A DNA stretch of 53,438 bases from Parendozoicomonas sp. Alg238-R29 (GTDB lineage Bacteria > Pseudomonadota > Gammaproteobacteria > Pseudomonadales > Endozoicomonadaceae), in contig NZ_CAMZOG010000026.1 of assembly GCF_947331445.1 (NCBI RefSeq), positions 1 to 53,438 on the forward strand. Reading direction: 5' to 3'. Positions 18,643 to 27,310 of the stretch are shown one piece after another; within the stretch, counting starts at the first letter, position 1; every line of letters starts with the position of its first letter. The notes below the pieces were generated by a model, which worked only from the letters and a program-made list of their open reading frames with translations, was not told the DNA's origin and searched no databases. Both the position numbers and the translations under genes were made by a program.

Positions 18643-18680
18643 TCCTGCGGGGTTCCCGAAAGGTATTAATAATTACAAGA

Positions 18681-19133
18681 ATGAGCCTGCCTATGCTTGC
18701 AACAGAATCAGAAACAGAAACAGAAACAGTAGAGCTTGAACAGCTTTCCGATGACGATATAAACCCTGGCCCTAGTGGCGAACTAACGCTGCAAATTCCG
18801 GCTATGCCCCGGGATACAAACCCGGACAATGATATTTTTGGTGGCTGGGTGGTTTCTCAGATGGACATGGCCGCAGAGATTACTGCCCGTGCAGTAGCCA
18901 AGGGCAGAGTGACGACCGTTGCCATTCACCAGCTGACTTTCCTTCGTCCTATTGAAGTAGGTGATATGGTTAGCTGCTATACCACCGTAACCAATGTAGG
19001 TAGCAGCTCTATTCATATAGAAGTTTGTGTGTGGGTTCGGACAGCCAAAGAGCAAGAGCCGCAAAAAGTGACTGAAGGTACCTTTGTATTTGTAGCAATA
19101 GATGAAAACCGTAGAACCCGCAGAGTCGGTTAA
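18681..19133 (+). CDS. Acyl-CoA thioesterase, YciA-like hotdog protein
   Basis: A protein of 150 residues with a single hotdog domain: PRDTNPDNDIFGGWVVSQMD holds the conserved N-x-x-x-x-F/I-G-G and catalytic Asp region, followed by AVAKGRVTTVAIHQLTFLRPI. It hydrolyses acyl-CoA in the cytoplasm. The N-terminus has an unusual acidic Glu/Ser/Thr tail of about 30 residues encoded partly by a (CAGAAA) repeat at 18709-18729. The ATG at 18681 lies 38 bases after the TRAP permease stop, so the genes may be cotranscribed. Confidence 0.88.
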   Translation: MSLPMLATESETETETVELEQLSDDDINPGPSGELTLQIPAMPRDTNPDNDIFGGWVVSQMDMAAEITARAVAKGRVTTVAIHQLTFLRPIEVGDMVSCYTTVTNVGSSSIHIEVCVWVRTAKEQEPQKVTEGTFVFVAIDENRRTRRVG

Positions 19134-19158
19134 TCATAGATGCTGTTTAACCGGCTCT
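19122..19158. terminator. Hairpin between converging thioesterase and FAH-family genes
   Basis: A 12-bp inverted repeat with one mismatch (AGAGTCGGTTAA / TTAACCGGCTCT) overlaps the thioesterase stop codon. The T-tract is poor, so termination is plausible rather than certain. Confidence 0.4.
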
Positions 19159-19171
19159 GTGATTTCAGGTG

Positions 19172-19831
19172 TTATTCAACGCTTGTCGTGCATTCAAGAA
19201 CATCAGGGATCGCAGCTTTTAACTGCATTCCTGATTCTAGCGACCCGACTCCCGCAGGAGTTCCAGTAATAACCACATCGCCGGGTTCCAGAGTGAAATA
19301 TGTGCTGATGTAACAAATTAGCGGAAGAATACCGTTCAGCATCTGGGAACTGTTGCCATCCTGGCGCAGTTTTCCATCAATATGTAATTGAACAGGAATA
19401 TTTTCCCAGTCTTCAATACGTTCAGCAGGAACAAAACCTGAAAGTGGGCAGGAGCCATCAAAACCCTTGGCCTTTTCCCATGGATGGCCTTTCTCTTTCA
19501 GTTTGCTTTGCAGATCCCGGAGAGTGAGATCCAACGCAACGCCAACTCCAGCAATCCCTGCTTTAGCTTCACCTTCCGATACATCTCTCAGCTTAGAACC
19601 AATTAAAACGGCAATTTCCGTTTCATAGTCAACTCTGCCAAAACCGGCTTTAAGTATAATTTCCTGCTCAAGGGGAACAATAGAAGAAGCTGGCTTCATA
19701 AACAGAAGGGGTTCAACGGGAATAGGATTATTCAACTCTTTAGCGTGTTCTGCATAGTTACGCCCCACACACACAACTTTACCCACAGGCAGTTCAACGG
19801 CTTCGCCGTTTAACCAGAAATGTTTGTACAT
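19172..19831 (-). CDS. Fumarylacetoacetate hydrolase family protein
   Basis: A protein of 219 residues, typical of the single-domain FAHD1/YcgM group: KVVCVGRNYAEHAKELNN, the metal-site glutamates in VDYETEIAVLIG, and GDVVITGTPAGVG. Members act as acylpyruvase, oxaloacetate decarboxylase or isomerase on short 2-oxo acids, with a divalent metal in the cytoplasm. The exact substrate cannot be assigned. It stands alone, converging with the thioesterase gene. Confidence 0.9.
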   Translation of the reverse strand: MYKHFWLNGEAVELPVGKVVCVGRNYAEHAKELNNPIPVEPLLFMKPASSIVPLEQEIILKAGFGRVDYETEIAVLIGSKLRDVSEGEAKAGIAGVGVALDLTLRDLQSKLKEKGHPWEKAKGFDGSCPLSGFVPAERIEDWENIPVQLHIDGKLRQDGNSSQMLNGILPLICYISTYFTLEPGDVVITGTPAGVGSLESGMQLKAAIPDVLECTTSVE

Positions 19832-19948
19832 ATATCCCCCTCAAACTTCCCAAACACAGGCTTTCTTCTATTCTTGCAACCTGTCGAACTCAGTCGATTT
19901 TAGCGATAAAAAATCTGACAGGCTGTCTAGCTTTCTGGAAGGAGCGGT

Positions 19949-21295
19949 ATGAAGTCAAGAAGCATCTTTATTATGCTGGTTTGGTTTTTCATAACTTCAA
20001 CATCTGCCGCAGACAAAAAAGATAACTGGCAGGACTTTCTGGGGCACACCAGAGCATACCCGGCACCGGCACTTAATGGAGATATATCTCCACCATCTCC
20101 GGGGTATATTCTCGTTTCGCAGATTCATCTTTCGCGCCATGGCTCCCGATATACCCTTCATGCAGACGAGATAACCAAACTGCACTCTGCGACCCACCTT
20201 ACTTTTACTCAGGGAACACCAACTTCGGAAGGCCAAACACTCTTAAAACAAATTGATGCTTTTACCAACTGGTGGCAAGAGCCACCAGAAAAGCTAGCCA
20301 CTCTCACACCAATAGGTTTTCAGGAACAAATCGAGCTGGGTGAGCGGATGGCAAAAAGATTTATAGAACTGCAACAAACTCCAGGAACACAGGTGAGAGT
20401 GCGATCTATTAATTCCGGCACGAAGCGTACCCAAGAAAGTGAAGCCGCTTTCTTGTTTGGAGTCTCAAAAGCTTTTGCGACCCTCACAGAGCAAGCAGTA
20501 CAAATCAGTAACCATCATTCCTATAGAGATTTAGCTGTTACAAATCCTCACGACTATTACAACTACAAGTTTCACAACCAAAAGGTGAAAGCTTTCGGCA
20601 TTCAGAAGGTCGAAGAACTCTGGCAGAAGCATCCACAACAGCTGTTCAACTTTGCAGAAAAGCTTGTACAGGGTTTAAACAAAAACGATGCAATAACACT
20701 GGTTAAAAGCCTTTACGGCTTTTGCCGTTTAGATGCGCCACAGGGAATGATCTGGCAGTTATGCGCACCTTTTGAGACATTCGCCGAAACTGAAAACAGC
20801 AAAGAGTTTTTCTCTTTCCTTGGACAGATAACCCAGACATACAGTTTCTATAGTGTTGGTCCGGCACTGGAAACCAAAGGTGGAGTCTATGCCCTCGGCC
20901 TGCCCGTGCTGCAGGATTTTATCTGTTCCGCAAAACAGGCTATTGAAGAGCCAGACACAGCACCTCATATGGACTTGCGCTTCAGCCATGATGTAACCCT
21001 TATCTCATTTCTATCGGTTCTCGGACTGGTAAACACCCAAGGCAATAACGATCAGCGACTGGCATCCTTTTCTGCATCAAACCTGATACCCATGTCTTCC
21101 CATGTTGTATGGCAAATATGGCAAAAAGGATCCGATATCCAGTTGCGCATGATGTTTAATGAACACCCCATCAGCTTTCAGGTGCCAGAGTGTGACAAGA
21201 GCACACTCTGCTCCTGGAGTAGGGTCAGAGAGCATTACACTCAAACACAGTTCCAAACATTGCAACTGCATAAAACAATGTTGAATTTCAGATAA
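19949..21295 (+). CDS. Secreted histidine acid phosphatase (phytase/MINPP-like)
   Basis: A protein of 448 residues with a signal peptide (cleavage after SAA at about 20). The catalytic motif RHGSR at 63-67 (RHGxRxP/T family) supplies the nucleophilic histidine, and FSHDVT supplies the HD proton donor, together defining branch 2 of the histidine phosphatases. RSINSGTKRTQESEAAFLFG matches the second conserved arginine region. The enzyme would release phosphate from inositol phosphates or other phosphomonoesters outside the cytoplasm. The start has a strong AAGGAG site. No convincing Pho box was found. Confidence 0.87.
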   Translation: MKSRSIFIMLVWFFITSTSAADKKDNWQDFLGHTRAYPAPALNGDISPPSPGYILVSQIHLSRHGSRYTLHADEITKLHSATHLTFTQGTPTSEGQTLLKQIDAFTNWWQEPPEKLATLTPIGFQEQIELGERMAKRFIELQQTPGTQVRVRSINSGTKRTQESEAAFLFGVSKAFATLTEQAVQISNHHSYRDLAVTNPHDYYNYKFHNQKVKAFGIQKVEELWQKHPQQLFNFAEKLVQGLNKNDAITLVKSLYGFCRLDAPQGMIWQLCAPFETFAETENSKEFFSFLGQITQTYSFYSVGPALETKGGVYALGLPVLQDFICSAKQAIEEPDTAPHMDLRFSHDVTLISFLSVLGLVNTQGNNDQRLASFSASNLIPMSSHVVWQIWQKGSDIQLRMMFNEHPISFQVPECDKSTLCSWSRVREHYTQTQFQTLQLHKTMLNFR

Positions 21296-21377
21296 GGAAG
21301 CTATTCCCTCACCAGAACCTGCTGGTCTATGATGGGAATGCAAGGCAACGGAAAGTTGCCACTAATGGAGAAAAACC

Positions 21378-21638
21378 ATGAGTGAAGAACTTCAGGTCAG
21401 AATCCAGGATTTACACGACATGCTTGAGGGGCAGCCGGTTGATGATTGCACTGCGGCTTCTTTAAAACAAATCACCACCGAGCTACAGCTGGCACTTGCA
21501 CAAGCTGATGGAACTATCCCCCAGGAAGCCTACAACGAAGAGCTTGAGAAAGAAGCTTTACGTTTTGCCGAAGATCACCCCGCGATCGCTCAGGCTGTAC
21601 GACAGATAATGAATACCCTGGGAAATATCGGCATCTGA
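21378..21638 (+). CDS. DUF4404 family small protein
   Basis: An acidic, helical cytoplasmic protein of 86 residues with the family pattern L-x-x-L-H-x-x-L-E at the start and a C-terminal P-x-I/L-A-x-x-V-R-Q-I-M-x-x-L-x-x-I-G-I. Function unknown for the family. It follows the acid phosphatase by about 80 bases, with GGAG a suitable distance before the ATG, and may be cotranscribed. Confidence 0.8.
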   Translation: MSEELQVRIQDLHDMLEGQPVDDCTAASLKQITTELQLALAQADGTIPQEAYNEELEKEALRFAEDHPAIAQAVRQIMNTLGNIGI

Positions 21639-21711
21639 CATCTTCAGGTGTACAAACGAACAACTGCTATGCTTTCGGCCCTGCATTTGTTCGCCGATGG
21701 GATGTTCAGAC

Positions 21712-22022
21712 ATGTCTGACGATATTGCCTTCAAGATCCAACTTGGCTTAATTCTTCCAAAGCTTAAAAGTCAGGCTCCGGGGAGTTGCTTACTATTCTC
21801 CGGGAGCTGGTACAAATAATCAGTGCAGGCCACCTTGACGATGAGGGACCTGTAGAGATAGACCAGGTTAAAGAACTCTTTATGAAGGATCTGGAAATCC
21901 TTCTGGATAAAGAAATCTTTCCAGTTATTGAGAAAGAGCTGGCTCCTGACGTCGAAGACGCACCAGAAGAAAACAACACTGAAGAAAATGATGAGACTGA
22001 AAAGTCACCGGAGCCCGAGTAA
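21712..22022 (+). CDS. Small acidic protein of unknown function, apparently frameshifted
   Basis: The open frame 21786-22022 (TTG start) lacks a natural beginning. An ATG at 21712 opens another frame (MSDDIAFKIQLGLILPKL) that leads into it if one base is added in the run CCGGGGAG at 21779-21785. Joined, they give about 103 residues: an amphipathic helical region, GHLDDEGPVEIDQVKELFMK, and a very acidic Glu/Asn tail. This may be a real mutation, a sequence error or slippage. No family was recognised. Confidence 0.45.
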
Positions 22023-22043
22023 TTCAGGCTCTTCGAGCCCTCT

Positions 22044-23456
22044 CTATGACTGATCAAATACCTTGCCCGGGTTCATAATCCCACTCGGGTCAAAGACCTT
22101 TTTGATTCCTCTCATAAGCTCAATTTCAACTTCGCTTCGCGTATAAGTCAGATAGTCTTTCTTAAGAAGCCCGACACCGTGTTCTGCGGAAACAGAACCG
22201 CCATAACGCTGAACAATTTCAAAGACCCATTTACTGACACGACTACACTGTTGTAGAAATTCACCTTTGTCCAGAGAGTCCGGCTTAAGTATATTCAGAT
22301 GCAAATTGCCATCACCAATATGACCGAACCAAATGATTTCGAAATCCGGATACTCACGGGAAACAACACTATCAATCTCAGCAAGGAACTCTGGAACCTT
22401 GGAAACAACAACAGAAATGTCGTTTTTATAAGGCGTCCAACGAGAAATGGTTTCGCTGATGTCTTCACGACATCGCCACAAGTTCTCCAACTGAGAAAGG
22501 TTCTGACTCATAACACCATCCAGTACCCAGCCCTGCTCCATGCAATATTCAAACAATTCCATAGCTGTGTCTGACACAGCATCACTGGTGCACTCAAACT
22601 CTAACAAGGCATAAAACGGCGTTGGGGTTTCAAAGGGGCGAGGGATACCACTGTGTTCAATAACCTTACTCAATGCTTGCTCAGAGAAGAATTCAAATGC
22701 TGTGAGGTCAATCTTCTGTTGGAAGTTTTCCAGAATCGACATAACGGCATTCATATTCTCAGCACCCAGCATTAAAACTGTCAGATCCTGAGGAGGACGA
22801 GCCAGCCGCATTGTGGCTTCAACAACAAAACCCAGAGTGCCCTCACCACCGATAAACAACTGTCGTAAATCGTAGCCTGTGTTGTTCTTGACCAAGCCAC
22901 CGTTCAACTCCAGAAGCTCACCCGTTCCGGTCACAACTTTTAAACCGGCAACCCAGTCGCGGGTCATTCCATAGCGAATAACCTTAATGCCTCCGGCATT
23001 GGTAGAAATATTGCCGCCCAGCTGACTGGAGCCGCTGGAAGCAAAGTCCACCGGATAGAAAAGCCCCTGTTCTTCCGCAAAGCACTGCAGTTGTTCGGTA
23101 ATAACTCCCGGGCCACAGACAACCGTTCTATCGATAGTATTGAAATCACGGACGGTGTTCATCCGGTCAAACGCTACAACGATCTCACCATTAACAGCCA
23201 CTGCCGCGGCACTTAAACCGGTACGACCACCAGACGGCACCAGTCCAATACTATGTGCACGAGCAAAGCGAACAACAGCCTGAACCTCTTCAATAGAGGA
23301 GGGCAGCACAATAGCCAGTGGTTTGGGGTCATGGAAACGAGTCCAATCCCGACCGTATTGGAGAAGAGAATCATCATCGATCAGTATACGGGGAATCTGG
23401 TCGGAAGCTTCTGACAGGGTGGCTTCAAGAAGGCTCACTAACTGCTCTTTATTCAT
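22044..23456 (-). CDS. FAD-linked D-2-hydroxyglutarate dehydrogenase-like oxidoreductase
   Basis: A protein of 470 residues from ATG 23456; the open frame extends further but without a ribosome site. The FAD-binding type-4 domain shows VPSGGRTGLSAAAV and FASSGSSQLGGNISTNAGG. The C-terminal half shows FGHIGDGNLHLNI and GSVSAEHGVG, as in D-lactate/D-2-hydroxyglutarate dehydrogenases. It is divergent from serA. In Pseudomonas this enzyme reoxidises the D-2-hydroxyglutarate that SerA makes, pulling serine synthesis forward; the same role is inferred here. Other 2-hydroxy acids are possible substrates. Confidence 0.85.
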   Translation of the reverse strand: MNKEQLVSLLEATLSEASDQIPRILIDDDSLLQYGRDWTRFHDPKPLAIVLPSSIEEVQAVVRFARAHSIGLVPSGGRTGLSAAAVAVNGEIVVAFDRMNTVRDFNTIDRTVVCGPGVITEQLQCFAEEQGLFYPVDFASSGSSQLGGNISTNAGGIKVIRYGMTRDWVAGLKVVTGTGELLELNGGLVKNNTGYDLRQLFIGGEGTLGFVVEATMRLARPPQDLTVLMLGAENMNAVMSILENFQQKIDLTAFEFFSEQALSKVIEHSGIPRPFETPTPFYALLEFECTSDAVSDTAMELFEYCMEQGWVLDGVMSQNLSQLENLWRCREDISETISRWTPYKNDISVVVSKVPEFLAEIDSVVSREYPDFEIIWFGHIGDGNLHLNILKPDSLDKGEFLQQCSRVSKWVFEIVQRYGGSVSAEHGVGLLKKDYLTYTRSEVEIELMRGIKKVFDPSGIMNPGKVFDQS

Positions 23457-23630
23457 TCTTCTGTGCTGCCTGTTACCGGTTTGCTGAGTGACTTCGGCGC
23501 CATTGTACGCATTTGCCGCAACTTTTTCTTTGATCGGCGATAATTTCCGGGAATCCCTATGGTAGACTTGCCATCCCGGTTGAGGGGCCGGGGCTATAAA
23601 TACAACCAAACGCAGTCAGGAAAAGTGAGC

Positions 23631-24860
23631 ATGGCCACAACTTCACTCGAAAAGGGCAAAATCCGTTTTTTGCTTCTTGAGGGCGTTCATCAGTCTGCCG
23701 TGGATTCACTGCAGGCCGCCGGGTATAACAATATCGAGTATCTGAAAACATCCCTGCCGGATGCAGAACTCAAAGAAAAAATCGCCCAGGCACATTTCGT
23801 AGGTATTCGATCCCGTACCCAGCTGACCAAAGAAGTATTTGATGCCGCTGAACGGCTGATTGCTGTTGGTTGCTTCTGTATCGGAACCAATCAAGTTAAT
23901 CTCACTGCCGCCACCGAGCGCGGTGTTGCTGTATTTAACGCGCCTTATTCCAACACTCGTTCTGTTGCAGAACTGGTGTTAGCCGAAGCAATTATGCTGG
24001 CTCGCGGTATTCCGGAGAAAAATGCTCTGGCTCACCGGGGAGGCTGGCTCAAGAGCGCTGCCAACTCGTTTGAAGTCCGTGGAAAAACGCTTGGCGTTAT
24101 TGGTTACGGAAATATCGGTTCTCAGCTCAGCGTTCTGGCTGAATCCTTAGGCATGAAGGTTATTTTCCATGACACTGTGACAAAGCTGCCTCTTGGCAAT
24201 GCTTCACAGGCTGAGTCTTTGGAAGAACTACTTGCCACATCTGACATTGTATCGCTGCACGTTCCGGAAACAGCTGCGACCCAGTGGATGATTGGCGAGA
24301 AAGAGTTAGCGGCTATGAAGAAGGGCAGTATTCTGATTAATGCTTCCCGCGGTACAGTCGTGGATATTGATGCTCTGGCCGTATCCCTGAGAGACAAGCA
24401 TCTTCTTGGTGCCGCAATTGATGTGTTCCCAGTTGAGCCACGATCCAACAACGATGAGTTTGTATCACCGCTGCGCGAATTTGATAACGTGATTCTCACG
24501 CCTCACGTTGGCGGAAGCACACTGGAAGCCCAGGCTAATATAGGTAAAGAAGTTGCAGATAAGCTAGTGCGTTACAGCGACAATGGAACGTCTTTGTCGT
24601 CTGTGAATTTCCCGGAAGCCTCTCTGCCGACCCATGAAGGAAACCACCGTATTCTGCATGTGCATCAGAATATTCCTGGAATTCTCAGCCGCATTAACCA
24701 GATCTACTCCGAGCAGGGCATCAACATCACTGGTCAGTATCTACAAACCAATGAGAGCGTTGGTTATGTAGTTACAGATTTGGAAGCTCACCACAGTGCA
24801 GAAGCTATTGCCAAGTTGAGGGAGATTGAAGGGACAATTCGTTGTCGTGTGCTGTATTAA
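23631..24860 (+). CDS. serA: D-3-phosphoglycerate dehydrogenase SerA
   Basis: First enzyme of serine biosynthesis, 409 residues from ATG 23631 (E. coli SerA has 410). The NAD fold shows GVIGYGNIGSQL. Catalytic residues are the Arg in NASRGTVVDIDAL, the Glu in IDVFPVEP and the His in TPHVGGSTLEAQ. A C-terminal ACT domain (LHVHQNIPGILSRINQIY) is the serine-feedback site. The frame is open to 23559, but AGGAAAAG precedes the chosen ATG. It shares a 174-base divergent promoter region with the D-2-hydroxyglutarate dehydrogenase gene. Confidence 0.95.
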   Translation: MATTSLEKGKIRFLLLEGVHQSAVDSLQAAGYNNIEYLKTSLPDAELKEKIAQAHFVGIRSRTQLTKEVFDAAERLIAVGCFCIGTNQVNLTAATERGVAVFNAPYSNTRSVAELVLAEAIMLARGIPEKNALAHRGGWLKSAANSFEVRGKTLGVIGYGNIGSQLSVLAESLGMKVIFHDTVTKLPLGNASQAESLEELLATSDIVSLHVPETAATQWMIGEKELAAMKKGSILINASRGTVVDIDALAVSLRDKHLLGAAIDVFPVEPRSNNDEFVSPLREFDNVILTPHVGGSTLEAQANIGKEVADKLVRYSDNGTSLSSVNFPEASLPTHEGNHRILHVHQNIPGILSRINQIYSEQGINITGQYLQTNESVGYVVTDLEAHHSAEAIAKLREIEGTIRCRVLY

Positions 24861-24869
24861 TTGGTTTTA

Positions 24870-24907
24870 CTTAAAGATACTGCCGTGGTGCAGTATCTTT
24901 AAGTTTT
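24870..24907 (+). terminator. Rho-independent terminator of serA
   Basis: A perfect 14-bp stem (CTTAAAGATACTGC / GCAGTATCTTTAAG) with a 6-base loop, followed by TTTT. Confidence 0.85.
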
Positions 24908-24938
24908 AACAATGAAGAGACGAGGACATCGCTCGCAT

Positions 24939-25415
24939 TTAATGCATGTATTTTTCTTTTAATTCAGGCCAGGCTTTGTTGGCCTTATCGATATGCCCTT
25001 CGTAATTTTTCATCCAGCGTTTGTTAATTGATGGGTTGTGATTCAGATAAAGCTCACCATCAATGATTTTCCAGTGCTGAGGACTCCCCCGGTAAAGCAT
25101 ACTTTTTTCTGACACCGCCCAGGCACAATGCCCGCCATACTTGGGAGCGTATTTTTCAGGATTGGCTTTAAACATTTCCCGATGCTCTTCACTCACAAAA
25201 CGCCAGTTCACACCGCTCCATTCCCACGAATATTTTCGCTTCCCTTTTACAGCTTTTCCCATCGTGAAATAAGCCACAGTATCAAACCCACCAACGGCAG
25301 CATTACCCATAAACGTTGTGTAATACTCGCTGGTAGCCGCATTCGCGCCACCAAAAAAACCTGTAAAAACAAGAACAAAAGCCAGAAGTGAAGATTTCCA
25401 ACCAAACAAGATCAC
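24939..25415 (-). CDS. Exported YHS-domain protein
   Basis: A protein of 158 residues. An N-terminal signal peptide (FVLVFTGFFGGANA) precedes a YHS domain (VGGFDTVAYFTMGKAVKGK, FVSEEHREMFKANPEKYAPKYGGHCAWAV). Such periplasmic YHS proteins are thought to bind metal or copper, but roles are unproven. It is a single gene, followed on the other side by the serA terminator. Confidence 0.85.
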   Translation of the reverse strand: MILFGWKSSLLAFVLVFTGFFGGANAATSEYYTTFMGNAAVGGFDTVAYFTMGKAVKGKRKYSWEWSGVNWRFVSEEHREMFKANPEKYAPKYGGHCAWAVSEKSMLYRGSPQHWKIIDGELYLNHNPSINKRWMKNYEGHIDKANKAWPELKEKYMH

Positions 25416-25471
25416 GGCTATTCCTCCATGAACAACACCATACCCTGAAAGAATAGCCTGTCAGAAATTTG

Positions 25472-26326
25472 TCACTTTCGGGCTAACCGATAGAGAGCCT
25501 GAATTTCATCAGCCCAAATCGTTTCATCAATGGTTTCCAGAACCATGGGAACATTGTTAAAACGAGGGTCTTGCATGATATAGCGAAAGCACTCCCAACC
25601 GATTTCACCCTCACCCAAGCTGTGGTGCCGATCTTTTCTGGAACCAAGCGCACCCTTGGAATCATTGAGATGCATGCCTTTCAGGTATTGAAAGCCAACC
25701 AAACGCTCAAATTCGGCAAAGGTCTTCTCGCAGGCTTCATACGTTCGAAGATCATAACCCGCTGCGAAGGTATGGCAGGTATCAATGCAAACACCCACAC
25801 GGCTTTTGTCATTAACACCATCAATCATTATGGCGAGCTGTTCAAAATTCCAACCCATATTACTGCCCTGGCCAGCTGTATTTTCAATAACGGCAATAAC
25901 CCCTTCAGTACGATCCAATGCAAGGTTTATAGACTCCGCCACTTTCTCGGCACATTCCTCTTCACTGATTGTTCGTAAGTGGCTGCCAGGGTGGAAATTC
26001 AGACGGTCGAGCCCTAACTGCATGCAGCGCTCTATCTCGTCGATAAAAGCGTTACGGGATTTCTCCAGTGCTTCAGTTTCCGGATGACCCAGATTTATCA
26101 GGTAACTGTCATGGGGAAGAATCTGCTCAGGTGCAAAGCCAAATTCTTCGCAACGCTCTTTAAACAGTTGAATGTTTTTTTCAGTCAGAGGTTTTGCATT
26201 CCACTGGCGCTGATTTTTGGTAAACAGGGCAAAAGCGCTCGCACCGAGCTTATGAGCGTTCAACGGAGCATTTTCGACGCCACCAGCGGCACTGACATGG
26301 GCACCCACAAACTTTCTTTGTAACAA
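25472..26326 (-). CDS. nfo: Endonuclease IV (AP endonuclease)
   Basis: A protein of 284 residues, the same length as E. coli Nfo. Zinc-site motifs are present: [35 protein letters not shown] and [26 protein letters not shown], with a final VLETID. It cuts DNA at abasic sites and at some oxidised bases in base-excision repair. Single gene. Confidence 0.96.
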   Translation of the reverse strand: MLQRKFVGAHVSAAGGVENAPLNAHKLGASAFALFTKNQRQWNAKPLTEKNIQLFKERCEEFGFAPEQILPHDSYLINLGHPETEALEKSRNAFIDEIERCMQLGLDRLNFHPGSHLRTISEEECAEKVAESINLALDRTEGVIAVIENTAGQGSNMGWNFEQLAIMIDGVNDKSRVGVCIDTCHTFAAGYDLRTYEACEKTFAEFERLVGFQYLKGMHLNDSKGALGSRKDRHHSLGEGEIGWECFRYIMQDPRFNNVPMVLETIDETIWADEIQALYRLARK

Positions 26327-26443
26327 ACCTGAATCTCCAACATATTTGGATATATTATGCCTGAGTTAATCACGCTAACTGAGATGTTCTGAATTTAGCT
26401 GGGCTTAAAGACTCCTATGTTCACGGAAGTTTGGAGTCAGACA

Positions 26444-27259
26444 ATGTTACCCTCAGCATTCACATATCCCTGTTCGCCACAGCCCACACAAAGTGCTACG
26501 CATTCACCGCCGGACGACATACTCACCAGCTGGTATAGCGAACTCCCAAATCACCCAGATCCGGTTACGCCCCTGACCCTGGAAAACAACGAAATACTCT
26601 GGCAAGCAACACGAATATCACTCAACTGGAAAGGCAACTCTCTCTTTGAGGGTGTCGCCAGCGGCACACCTTATGAAGACGATCTGAACAACTTTTATAC
26701 AGCTGTCACTGAGAACCCTGGATACATTGTTAATCTCGCCAACAGGTTCAGCTATATGGGTCTTGAAAAGGAGAAGAATGAAGAGTTTTGTACGAATAGA
26801 AACATCCAGTTTCAATTCGCCGGCTCTTCTTTTTGCGGAACAGGTATGGTGGCAACATCGCGCTCCCTGACTCTCAACAACTGCCCTGACCAAATCCCAT
26901 CACTGGAAGTCACTGGTTGGGGAAGTATGCAAGGGTTAAACCCCGACGACATTCACCACCTTATTAGCTGGTATCTGCCCTATAAACATAAATCCGGAAT
27001 AGTGCATTGCTACCAAGGTTTAGGACGAACAGGTGTTTTTATTATTGCTGCCGCGCTATATCAGCAGCATACCCATACGCCTCTTACTCAGGAAGTATTA
27101 CGCCCGCTCATTGATAATCTGATAACTCAGGCACGAAAACAGAGAGATCCCAAGGTTATTGAATCCGGGGGCCAATATGCCTGCCTTTATCGTTATGGAG
27201 AGTGGCTCTGCAAGGGCTTAAATGACAAGCAACCCGACAAACCTGCCGCTTCTTCCTGA
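26444..27259 (+). CDS. CX5R protein phosphatase (PTP/DSP superfamily)
   Basis: A protein of 271 residues. The catalytic loop HCYQGLGRTGVF (H-C-x5-R-T/S-G) supplies the cysteine nucleophile. About 20-30 residues upstream is WGSMQGLNPDDI, which may hold the general-acid Asp. There is no signal peptide. The N-terminal part (residues 1-50) is Pro/Ser/Thr-rich. The frame extends to an ATG at 26417, but GGAG precedes the ATG at 26444. It might act on host phosphotyrosine or phosphoinositides, or on bacterial targets; sequence alone does not decide. Confidence 0.75.
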   Translation: MLPSAFTYPCSPQPTQSATHSPPDDILTSWYSELPNHPDPVTPLTLENNEILWQATRISLNWKGNSLFEGVASGTPYEDDLNNFYTAVTENPGYIVNLANRFSYMGLEKEKNEEFCTNRNIQFQFAGSSFCGTGMVATSRSLTLNNCPDQIPSLEVTGWGSMQGLNPDDIHHLISWYLPYKHKSGIVHCYQGLGRTGVFIIAAALYQQHTHTPLTQEVLRPLIDNLITQARKQRDPKVIESGGQYACLYRYGEWLCKGLNDKQPDKPAASS

Positions 27260-27310
27260 TCTGCCTGTTTCTATTATTGGTATACAAACAATAAAAACGT
27301 GTATTGCATC

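Noticed and set aside
19880-19945. CTGTC-type half-sites before the acid phosphatase
   Set aside because: The second repeat at 11-base spacing does not match a Pho box, so no PhoB control is claimed.
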